Assembly (NCBI GenBank): GCA_016707705.1
Contig: JADJHD010000053.1
Location: 1-55,425, forward strand
Direction of reading: 5' to 3'
Origin: Bacteroidales bacterium
GTDB lineage: Bacteria; Bacteroidota; Bacteroidia; Bacteroidales; UBA4417
DNA length: 55,425 bases
Part shown: positions 45,481 to 55,425 of the stretch, piece after piece
How positions within the stretch are numbered: the stretch's first letter is position 1
Layout: every line of letters starts with the position of its first letter
Position numbers and translations under genes: made by a program
Notes under the pieces: model-generated
Seen by the model: the letters and a program-made list of their open reading frames with translations, nothing else
What the model was told of the DNA's origin: nothing
The model's database searches: none

Positions 45481-46248
45481 CTAGATTCCGAAGAGGCTGC
45501 GGGCGTTACGGGTAGTGATGGCTGCTACTTCAGTAAGGGGAGTAGCGGTGATTTCAGCGATTTTCGAGGCAATAATGGGGATGTATGAGGGCTCGTTTCT
45601 TTGTCCGCGGTAAGGGACTGGAGCAAGATAAGGAGCATCCGTTTCAAGGATCAGATGTTCCAATCCTACTTCCTTTATAACATCCTGAAGTCCGGAATTC
45701 TTGAACGTGACCACCCCTCCTATTCCAAGCATAAAGCCGGCATCAATCACCTGTCTGGCTTGCACCAGATTGCCTGAGAAACAATGAAATACACCTTTCA
45801 ATTCAGGAGAAATTTCATTTTTCAGCACATTCCATACTTCTTCAAAAGAGTTCCGCATATGGATAGCCACAGGTAACTTAAAGTCTTTGGCAAGCTGAAG
45901 CTGTTTGGCAAAAACCTGCTCCTGCTCTGCCTGAAATGTTTTATCCCAGTAAAGGTCGATCCCGATTTCTCCAACAGCAATATATCTTCCGGTTTTCAGC
46001 TGCTCAATTACTTTATTGAGTTCATCCTCTATTGAATCTCTTGTTACTGAGGTTGGATGGACGCCAGCCATTGGCAGACAGATACCGGGAAAAGCATCAC
46101 AAAGTCCGAGCATTGGACCCCATGAATGCAAATCAATATTGGGAAGAAGAAGTTTGGTGACATTTGAATCCAAAGAGCGGCGAATAACCGCTTCAAGGTC
46201 ATTATCAAACTCTTCGAGGTATAAATGGGTGTGGGTGTCGATAAACAT
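45481..46248 (-). CDS. TatD family metal-dependent hydrolase (DNase)
   Basis: A 255-aa TIM-barrel amidohydrolase with 3'-5' nuclease or editing roles in the family. Metal ligands appear in order: FIDTHTHLYL (residues 2-11), AVGEIGIDLYW, VAIHMRNSFEE, GVFHCFSGN and LILETDAPYLAP. Length is normal. The ATG at 46248 directly follows a -7 promoter box, so the message may be nearly leaderless. Conserved neighbourhood with asparaginase and exbB genes is familiar in Bacteroidota. Confidence 0.92.
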   Translation of the reverse strand: MFIDTHTHLYLEEFDNDLEAVIRRSLDSNVTKLLLPNIDLHSWGPMLGLCDAFPGICLPMAGVHPTSVTRDSIEDELNKVIEQLKTGRYIAVGEIGIDLYWDKTFQAEQEQVFAKQLQLAKDFKLPVAIHMRNSFEEVWNVLKNEISPELKGVFHCFSGNLVQARQVIDAGFMLGIGGVVTFKNSGLQDVIKEVGLEHLILETDAPYLAPVPYRGQRNEPSYIPIIASKIAEITATPLTEVAAITTRNARSLFGI

Positions 46249-46252
46249 GCTG

Positions 46253-46260
46253 CAAAAGTA
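46253..46260 (-). promoter_or_regulatory. -7 box (TACTTTTG) adjacent to the tatD start
   Basis: Minus-strand TACTTTTG-CAGC-ATG: the TAnnTTTG box ends 5 nt before the start codon, which predicts transcription starting at or next to the ATG. Confidence 0.45.
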
Positions 46261-46642
46261 AAGATTAAGGAGGAGTTGATTAATACATTACTTCATATTA
46301 CATATTCACCGGGAAGCTATTAAATAGTGTATGGACAGGATGTGGACACTTTAGTTTGGATAAAAAAGAGTCATTAACCTATAAAACCCGATTCCCATTT
46401 AAGCATTTCCGGAGGTAAAATCCTCCTGATAATGCCCGCAACGAGATCAGGGATATTATTGAACACATGACTCCTGGATAAGTTATCCGATTGATTATCT
46501 GCATGTTTCTGTCGATACATTGACGAATTCCTGTAACCTATGCATAAGCAGGAAATGATAGATTGAAGTTATCCGCCTTATTCAGGACAATCCTGAATCA
46601 AGCGGTGGTTTGTATTTTTTAGCAACCTCATAAATACTCATT
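46261..46642. other. Intergenic region upstream of the HYR protein gene
   Basis: No coding frame. It contains a perfect inverted repeat TTCAGGA-CAA-TCCTGAA (46581-46597), 45 nt before the ATG at 46643, a candidate operator or leader hairpin. No full promoter consensus was found (nearest is TATTTTTT at about 46613). Confidence 0.4.
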
Positions 46643-49600
46643 ATGAAGTATTTTTCCTTTTGTAAGACATTGCTGGTAGTTGGACTTGTGAACATGAGTT
46701 TAACCCTTATCAGCCAAAATGAAGCAAATCCGGAGCAGAATCATGGCAGGAAAGCAGTTCCGGAGCCAGCCATTCAACCTTTCGTGTTACCAGGTAGTAA
46801 CACAGATGCCCCGGCCGGCTCAATTTCTGTTGCAGAAAATACGACCTACAACAATTATACTGCTCAGGAATTGGTTCAAAACCTATTGGTTACTGGCTGT
46901 TTGACCGCCAGCAATGTGAGGTTCGGTTACTATAAAAAGAACAATAATGTCTGGACATGGACCAACCATACCTGGTCGGCAACACCAGGCGACAGACAGA
47001 TGGCTTATTTTAATAAGGCTACATCGACTTTTCCATTAGATGAGGGGATAGTTCTTACAACCGGTAAAGCATCATCGGCTATGGGGCCCAACAGTTCCGG
47101 AAATAAATCCGACAAAATGGTGAGCGCGGCATCTGATCCTGACCTGGCTTCAATCACAGGCAAGACCATGTTTGATGCATCCATACTTGAATTTGATTTT
47201 GTACCTGCGGGAAACACTATTGAATTTACTTACATATTTACCTCAGAGGAGTACATAGAATATTGTGAAACAGAGTTCAATGATGCCTTTGGTTTTTTTC
47301 TAAGCGGACCCGGAATAAGCGGCAGTTATACAAATAATGCTGTTAACCTTGCAACGATCCTGAATAATATACCTGTTACCATTAATGATATCCATCCGGC
47401 AGGAACCAATGTAAATAATGTAAACTTTTCTGCCGAAAACGCTACCTATTATCTGGACAATCCATCTGGTTCAGTAACCATGCAGTTTGATGGAAGCACA
47501 ATTGTACTGACTGCAACCTACACTGTAATGCCATGTTCGACCTATAAAATCAAGATGAGTGTTGCAGATGCATCTGATCAGGTATGGGATGCCGGAGTAT
47601 TTTTGGGAGCAAGAAGTTTTAATTCAGAAAACATCAACCTTACAAATTTTGGAAATCTGATTGAAGATCAAAATCATGTATTTGAAGGCTGCAATAATTT
47701 TTTCAGGGTGGCACGAACGAATCCTGATCTCTCACAGCCTCTCACAGTAAACCTAATTCTTTCAGGAACAACCACCAATGGCACAGATATTCAGACAACC
47801 GGAGGACAACCATTCCCTTCAACCGTTGTTATACCTGCCAGTGCCTCATACATCGACATACCATACATAGCACCTGCAGATGCGGTTTCCGACAATGATG
47901 AAACCTTGATCGTCCAGGTTATGACCAGTTGTCCGTGTGCGGCTACTCAGATTTATGTAACCCGAACTATCAATATCTACGAGCATGCGGTTATTTCTTC
48001 CGTTTCGGCCATAAATGCCCAATGTAATGGTCAGAATAATGGTGCGATTACCGTGAATGCCACAGGAGGATCCGGTAATTATCTGTATTCGATAAACAAT
48101 GGGACCAGCTGGCAAAGCGTGAACAACTTCACAGGTTTGAGCGCCGGAAATTATACAGTGCTTTTAAAGGATCCGGGTAGTTGCCTTGCCAATTCATCCT
48201 ATGCTGCCACTATTGGAAATCCCACTCCTATTGTTGCAAATGCTGGTCCGGATGCCACAATTTGTTCAGGAGAGGAGACTCAATTAAACGGAAGCGGAGG
48301 AGTACAATACAGCTGGAGTCCGGCTACAGGCCTCAACTATACAAATATTGCCAACCCCATTGCCTCACCTTCAGCAACCACAACATATACCTTAACAGTA
48401 ACCAACGCTGCCGGACAGTGTACTTCAACTGACAATATTGTGGTCACTGTGAATCCGGGACCAGTTGCACCGACATCAATCAGTGTGAATCGTTCCATTT
48501 TGTGCGCTGATGATAGCGGAAATATAACCCTGACTGCTACGGGAGGATCCGGAACAACACTAAGATGGTTTACCGGCAGTTGTGGCGGAACCTCAATCGG
48601 TACAGGGAATAATCTTGTAATTCCATCACCAACAGCTACAACAACCTATTATGCCTGGTGGGAAAACAGCTGTAACCATTCTTCCTGTGCCCAGTTAACC
48701 GTAACTGTTCCTTTGGCAATCAGTATTTCAGCCTCGGCAGGAACAATTTCCTGCAATGGTGGAACCACCACCCTCACAGCAACAGCAAGTGGCGGAACGG
48801 GAAGCCTTCAATACAGTTTGAACGGGGGAACCTACCAGTCGGGCAATACTTTTACCGTAAATTCAGCAGGCTCTCCATATGTTGTAACTGTAAAGGATGC
48901 AAATAACTGTCTGGCAACTTCCAATTCGGTAAGTGTCACACAGCCTGCTGCCATATCTTTCGGAAGCTCACAGGTAACCAATGTAAGTTGTTTGGGCGGG
49001 TCAAATGGCACAATCACAGTAAGTGCGAGCGGAGGAACCGGGAGTATTGTTTATTCCATTTCGCCCAATATCGGTAGTCAGAGTCCAGCCGGAAAATTCA
49101 TTAATCTAACTGCGCAAGCTTACACAATAACTGCCACAGATGCAAACGGATGCACTGCTAACACCTCAGTCACTGTAGGAACACAGGCAGATTTAACTGC
49201 TCCGCAGATAACAGTCTGTGCACCTGCTCAATCGGCTTTTGCCAATGCATCATGCCAGGCTGCCGTTCCGAACTTCACCGCCAATGTTACGGCTACCGAT
49301 AATTGCACAGCTTCAAATGCTTTGGTAATTACTCAATCTCCTGCTGAGGGGACACCTGTCTCGACAGGTGTGACTACAGTGACTATTACTGTGACTGATG
49401 CAGCGGGTAATTCAGCAACATGTAACACTTCATTTACCGTTACCGATAATACGAATCCTATTATTGTAACCTGCGCTCCGGCTCAATCCGCCAATGCGAA
49501 TGCATCATGCCAGGCTGCAGTTCCGAATTTCACTGCAAATGTGACTGCAACTGATAACTGCACTGCTTCAAACGCATTGGTAATAACACAGTCTCCAACC

Positions 49601-52600
49601 GTTGGAACTCTTGTTTCAACAGGAGTAACTTCAGTGACTATTACTGTAACTGATGGAGCTGGAAATTCTGCAACATGCAACACTTCTTTCACTGTTACTG
49701 ATAATACAAATCCGGTAATTGTGACCTGTGCTCCGGCTCAATCCGCCAATGCGAATGCATCATGCCAGACTGCAGTTCCGAATTTCACAGCAAATGTGAC
49801 CGCTACCGATAATTGTACTGCTTCAAATGCTTTGGTGATAACACAATCGCCAGCAGCCGGAACGCTCGTTTCAACAGGAGTAACTACAGTGACAATTACT
49901 GTTACTGATGCTGCCGGTAACTCTGCAACCTGTAACACCTCATTTACCGTCACCGATAATACTAACCCGGTAATTGTGACCTGCGCTCCTTCACAATCCG
50001 CCTTTGCGAATGCTTCATGCCAGGCTGTCGTTCCAGACTTTACTGCTAATGTGACTGCTACCGATAATTGCACTGCCTCAAATGCTTTGGTAATCACACA
50101 ATCTCCAACAGCTGGAACTCTGGTTTCAACAGGAGTAACTTCAGTGACGATTACAGTAACTGATGGAGCTGGTAACTCAGCAACCTGCAATACCTCATTC
50201 ACTGTTACCGATAATACAAATCCGACAATAGTAACCTGCGCTCCGGCTCAGTCAGCTTTTGCGAATGCATCCTGTCAAGCAGCTGTTCCAGACTTTACTG
50301 CAAATGTGACAGCTACGGATAATTGCACTTCTGCTGCCAATCTTACCATAACTCAGTCACCTGCAGCGGGAACACCTGTCACGACAGGTGTAACTACAGT
50401 GACTATCACAGTTACTGATGGAGCTGGTAATTCTGCAACTTGCAATACTTCATTTACCGTTACCGATAATACTAATCCGGTAATTGTAACCTGTGCTCCG
50501 GCTCAATCTGCTTTTGCCAATGCTTCTTGTCAGGCTGCCATTCCAGACTTTAGTGCAAATGTGACCGCTTCTGATAACTGCACAGCTTCGAATGCTTTGG
50601 TAATTACTCAATCTCCTGTTGAGGGGACACCTGTCTCGACAGGTGTGACTACAGTGACCATAACTGTAACCGATGCTGCCGGTAACTCTACAACATGCAA
50701 CACCTCTTTCACTGTTACCGATAATACTAATCCGGTAATTGTGACCTGTGCTCCGGCTCAGTCCGCTTTTGCGAATGCTTCTTGCCAGGCTGCGGTTCCT
50801 AACTTCACTGTTAATGTTACTGCAACAGATAACTGCACAGCTTCAAACGCATTGGTAATAACACAGTCTCCAACCGTTGGAACTCTTGTTTCAACAGGAG
50901 TAACTGCTGTGACGATCACAGTAACTGATGGAGCTGGTAATTCAACAACATGTAACACCTCATTCAATGTTACCGATAACACTGATCCGGTAATTGTAAC
51001 CTGCCTCCGGCTCAGTCCGCTTTTGCGAATGCTTCTTGCCAGGCTGCTATTCCGGACTTTACAGCTAATGTAACGGCTACGGATAATTGCACTTCAGCTG
51101 CTAATCTCACAATCACTCAGTCACCAGCAGCCGGAACGCTCGTTTCAACTGGTGTGACTGCTGTGACTATTACAGTGACTGATGCTTCAGGTAACTCTGC
51201 AACCTGCAATACCTCATTCACTGTCACCGATAATACTAATCCGGTAATTGTAACCTGTGCTCCTGCTCAGTCGGCTTTTGCAAATGCATCCTGTCAGGCT
51301 TCAGTTCCAGACTTTACAGCTAATGTGACTGCAACTGATAATTGCACTGCAGCCGCTAATCTCACAATCACTCAGTCCCCAACCGCAGGAACCCTGGTTT
51401 CGACCGGAGTAACTTCTGTGACTATTACAGTGACGGATGGTGCAGGTAATTCTGCAACCTGCAATACCTCATTTACTGTTACTGATAATACAAATCCGAC
51501 TATTGTAACCTGTGCTCCTGCTCAGTCGGCTTTTGCAAATGCTTCATGTCAGGCTGCCGTTCCAGACTTTACTGCAAATGTGACTGCTACTGATAATTGT
51601 ACTACATCTGCAAATCTCACCATAACTCAGTCACCAACCGCAGGAACTCTGGTTTCGACTGGTGTAACTGCTGTGACTATTACCGTAACTGATGCAGCTG
51701 GTAACTCTGCAACATGCAACACCTCTTTCACTATTACCGATAACACTAATCCGGTGATTGTGACCTGCGCTCCGGCTCAGTCCGCTTTTGCGAATGCTTC
51801 TTGCCAGGCTGCAGTTCCGAATTTCACAGCAAATGTGACCGCTACCGATAATTGTACTGTTTCAAATGCTTTGGTAATCACTACAATCTCAACAGCCGGA
51901 ACGCTCGTTTCAACAGGTGTAACTTCTGTGACTATAACCGTAACTGATGGAGCTGGAAATTCTACAACATGCAACACTTCTTTCACTGTTACTGATAATA
52001 CAAATCCGGTAATTGTGACCTGTGCTCCGGCTCAGTCAGCTTTTGCGAATGCATCTTGTCAAGCAGCTGTTCCAGACTTTACTGCAAATGTGACGGCAAC
52101 TGATAATTGTACTTCCGTTGCAAATCTTTCCATAACTCAATCTCCTGCCGAAGGGACACCTGTCTCGACAGGTGTGACTACAGTGACCATCACGGTAACT
52201 GATGCTGCTGGAAATTCTGCAACATGCAATACCTCATTTACTGTTACCGATAATACTGATCCGGTAATTGTAACCTGTGCTCCGGCACAATCCGCCTTTG
52301 CGAATGCTTCTTGCCAGGCATCAGTTCCGAATTTCACAGCTAATGTGACTGCAACAGATAACTGTACTTCAGCTGCTAATCTCACAATCACTCAGTCACC
52401 AGCAGCCAGACGCCTGGTTTCGACCGAGCACTTCAGTGACGATTACAGTAACTGATGGAGCTGGTAACTCTGCAACATGCAACACCTCTTTCACTGTTAC
52501 CGATAACACTAATCCGGTAATTGTCACCTGCGCTCCGGCTCAGTCCGCTTTTGCGACTACCGATAATTGTACTGTTTCAAATGCTTTGGTAATCACTCAG

Positions 52601-55425
52601 TCACCAACTGCTGGAACTCTGGTTTCAATAGGTGTTACCGCTGTGACTATAACTGTTACTGATGCTGCAGGCAACTCTGCAACATGTAACACTTCATTTA
52701 CTGTTACCGACAATACTAACCCGGTAATTGTGACCTGTGCTCCGGCTCAGTCCGCTTTTGCGAATGCATCCTGTCAGGCTTCAGTTCCTAACTTCACAGC
52801 AAAATGTGACCGCTACCGATAATTTCACTGCTTCAAATGCTTTGGTAATCGCTACACAAATCTCAACTGCCGGAACCCGGTGTCAACAGGAGTAACTACA
52901 GTGACTATCACAGTTACTGATGGAGCTGGTAATTCTGCAACGCAATACTATTTACCGTTACCGATAATACTAATCCGGTAATTTGCAACCTGTGCTCCGG
53001 ATAATCTGCTTTTGCCAATGCTTCTTGTCAGGACGCCATTCCAGACTTTAGTGCAAATGTGACCGCTTCCTGATAACTGCACGGCTTCGAATGCTTTGGT
53101 AATTACCTCAATCCTTGTTGAGGGGACACCTGTCTCGACAGGTGCTGACTACAGTATTGAACTAACTGTAACCATGCTGACGCGTAATCCTACAACATGC
53201 AACACCTCTTTCACTGTTACCGATAACACTGATCCGGTAATTGTGACCTGCGCTCCGGCTCAATCCGCCTTTGCGAATGCATCCTGTCAGGCTTCAGTGC
53301 CAGACTTTACAGCTAATGTGACTGCAACTGATAATTGCACTGCAGCCGCTAATCTCACAATCACTCAGTCTCCAACTGCCGGAACTCTGGTTTCGACCGG
53401 TGTAACTGCTGTGACTATTACAGTGACAGATGCTGCCGGAAACTCTGCAACATGCAACACCTCTTTCACTGTTACCGATAATACGAATCCGACAATAGTA
53501 ACTTGCGCTCCGGCTCAGTCTGCTTTTGCGAATGCTACATGCCAAGCTTCCGTTCCAGACTTTACTGCTAATGTGACGGCTACCGATAATTGCACTGCCT
53601 CAAATGCTTTGGTAATCACACAATCTCCAACAGCTGGAACTCTGGTTTCAACAGGGAGTAACTTCAGTGACGATTACAGTAGCTGATGGAGCTGGTAATT
53701 CAACAACATTAACACCTCATTTACAGTTACCGATAACACGAATCCTGTTATTGTGACCTGTGCTCCGGCTCAGTCTGCTTTTGCGAATGCATCCTGTCAG
53801 GCTTCCGTTCCAGACTTCACAGCTAATGTGACAGCTAATGATAATTGTACTTCATCTGCTAATCTCACCATTACTCAGTCACCAACCGCTTGGAACTCTG
53901 GTTTCAACAGGTGTTAACGCTTGCGACTAATACCGTAACTGATTAAGCTGGTAACTCTGCACATGCAATACCTCATTCACTGTTACCGATAATACGAATC
54001 CGACAATAGTAACTGCGCTCCGCTCAATCCCGCCTTTGCGAATGCATCCTGTCAGGCTTCAGTGCCGAACTTTTACGGATAATTTGACTGCTACCGATAA
54101 TTGCACTGCCTCAAATGGCTTTGGTAATCACACAATCTCCAACAGCTGGAACTCTGGTTTCAACAGGAGTAACTTCGGTGACGATTAGCAGTAGCTGATG
54201 GAGCTGGTAACTCGCAACATGGAACACCGTTCACTGTTACCGATATACTGATCCGGTAATGGTGACCCGCTCCGGCTCAGTTAGCTTTTGCGAATGCTTC
54301 TTGCCAGGCATCAGTTCCAGACTTTAGCCAATGTAACGGCTAGGATAAGTTGAACTTCAGCTGCTAATCTCACAATCACTCAGTCACCAGCAGCCGGGAC
54401 GCCCGTCACGACCGGAGTAACTTCAGTGACGATTACAGTAACTGATGGAGCTGGTAATTCTGCAACACGTAATTCACTTACTGTTACCGATAATACTAAT
54501 CCGGTAATTGTAACCTGTGCTCCTGCTCAATCTGCTTTTGCAAATGCTTCTTGCCAGGCTGCAGTTCCGAATTTCACAGCAAATGTGACCGCTACCGATA
54601 ATTGTACTGTTTCAAATGCTTTATAATCACACAATCCCAACAGTTGGAACTCTGGTTTCTGGCAACAGGAGCACTTCAGTGACTATTACCGTCACTGATG
54701 CTGCAGGTAACTCTGCAACCTGCAACACCTCATTTACCGTTACTGATAACACTAATCCGGTAATTGTCACCTGCGCTCCGGCTCAGTCGCTTTTGCGATC
54801 GCTTCTTGCCAGGCTGCAGTTCCGAATTTCACAGCAAATGACCAAGCCGATAATTGTACTGTTTCAAATGCATTGGTAATCACTCAGTCAACAACTGCCG
54901 GAACCCCCTGGTTTCAATAGGTATTACCGCTGTGACTATAACGCTACTGATGCCGTACGCAACTCTGCAACATGTAACACTTCATTTACCGTTACCGACA
55001 ATACTAACCCGTAATTGTGACCTGTGCTCCGGCTCAGTCAGCGTTTTGCTAATGCATCATGCCGGGCTGCAGTTTCTAACTTCACAGCAAATGTGACCGC
55101 TACCGATAATTGCACTGCTTCAAATGCTTTGGTAATCACACAATCTCCAACTGCCGGAACCCGGTTTCAACAGGTGTAACTCGCAGTGACATTACTGTAA
55201 CCGACGCTGCTGGAAAGCTCAGCAACTTGCAATACTTCATTTACTGTTACCGATATCACGAATCCTGTTATTGCAACCTGCGCTCAGCTCAATCCGCATA
55301 CAAGAATGCATCCTGTCGAGGCTTCGGTGCCAGACTTTACGGCTAATGTTGACTGCTACCGATAATTGCACTGCCTCAAATGCTTTGGTAATCACACAAT
55401 CTCAACAGCTGGAAGCTCTGGTTTC
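46643..55425 (+). CDS. Giant surface protein: choice-of-anchor L, SprB/PKD-like and about 24 HYR repeats; 3' end outside window
   Basis: A signal peptide (KTLLVVGLVNMSLTLISQ) precedes a choice-of-anchor L domain (about 50-330; FTYIFTSEEYIEYCETEFND, DAFGFFLSGPGI). A Calx-beta-like segment follows (about 335-445, DNDETLIVQV). SprB and Ig/PKD-like modules come next (about 450-850; GQNNGAITVNATGGSGNYLY, GNYTVLLKD, SPATGLNY). HYR domains run from about residue 855 to the window end, each with NASCQAAVPNFTANVTATDN, CTxxNALVITQSP and TFTVTDNTNP-type text. The frame is intact to 51004, where a missing G breaks it (CTGCCTCCGG for CTGCGCTCCGG). It resumes 51154-52455 and is then broken many times. The breaks match assembly errors in a near-identical repeat. 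A T9SS tail is expected beyond the window. Probable role is adhesion. Confidence 0.82.
49216..55425 (+). repeat. HYR-encoding 255-bp tandem repeat array
   Basis: Anchors CTGTGC/CTGCGC(TCC) fall at 49216, 49471, 49726, 49981 and 50236, exactly 255 nt (85 codons) apart, giving about 24 units to the window end. Units are highly similar at DNA level, so recent duplication or gene conversion is likely. From about 52430 units are shortened or shifted; one unit near 52555 lacks about 50 nt. This probably reflects collapsed or uncorrected assembly. Confidence 0.9.
49352..49371. repeat. 20-bp palindrome inside a HYR unit
   Basis: ACACCTGTC-TC-GACAGGTGT, a perfect 9+9-bp inverted repeat. It also occurs at 50627-50646 and 52156-52175, with variant spacer AC at 50372-50391 and in a damaged copy at 53126. 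It encodes TPVSTGV; other units encode TLVSTGV with non-palindromic codons. Confidence 0.75.

Noticed and set aside
49483..52391. Minus-strand frames with repeated TVIVTEVTPVET-type text
   Set aside because: Antisense shadows of the HYR repeats.

Overview
The window looks like a chromosomal contig from an environmental Bacteroidota, probably Bacteroidales-like. The evidence is a SusC/SusD pair, type IX secretion (T9SS) C-terminal sorting domains, choice-of-anchor L/SprB/HYR surface-protein domains, promoters of the TTTG...TAnnTTTG type, no obvious Shine-Dalgarno dependence, and an exbB-exbD-exbD cluster. The placement is inferred from gene content only. Sequence quality is uneven. Single-base indels, mostly in homopolymers, split many otherwise normal genes, and both contig ends (1-6 kb and 52.4-55.4 kb) are badly degraded. 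Most broken genes are probably assembly errors, and I give the reconstructed extents.

Layout. 1-6.3 kb: decayed or low-quality DNA with a broken outer-membrane barrel gene, a 47-nt poly-T tract, a damaged tRNA-Trp-like sequence behind a good promoter, small hypothetical genes and a split YitT gene. 6.3-12.1 kb: a split clan GH-A glycosidase with a T9SS tail, a TPR/PD40 protein and a secreted alpha/alpha-barrel protein. 12.5-14.7 kb: trhO overlapping a dus gene (tRNA modification). 14.7-16.4 kb: an AbiE toxin-antitoxin pair with a palindromic operator. 16.7-19.0 kb: two T9SS-tailed proteins, the second a DUF4185/DUF5005-like propeller. 19.1-33.3 kb: a GntR-controlled polysaccharide utilization locus. 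33.9-40.9 kb: housekeeping genes (nucleoside kinase, SRPBCC, HAD, sigma-54 activator, DusB, CPBP protease). 41.0-46.2 kb: exbB/exbD energy-transduction operon, tRNA-Ser(GGA), asparaginase and TatD. 46.6 kb to the end: one giant surface protein with about 24 HYR repeats of exactly 255 bp, running off the window.

The most biologically interesting part is the utilization locus. It has a GntR/UTRA sensor, a SusC/SusD importer, a fused mannose-6-phosphate isomerase, a ROK sugar kinase lacking the usual zinc motif, an MFS sugar permease, a second DUF4185/DUF5005-like propeller, a secreted esterase and a GH38 alpha-mannosidase. Together they suggest uptake and breakdown of an acylated, alpha-mannose-containing glycan: import, deacylation, mannose release, transport, phosphorylation and isomerisation to fructose-6-phosphate. 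The two propeller proteins are the unexplained enzymatic element.

Intergenic DNA carries several repeat families: a dispersed TCCGCC(A/G)GCTGGCGGA palindrome, CTCTGTG/CACAGAG text, GAAC-rich tandem repeats and a GGGGACTT octamer array with G-quadruplex potential.
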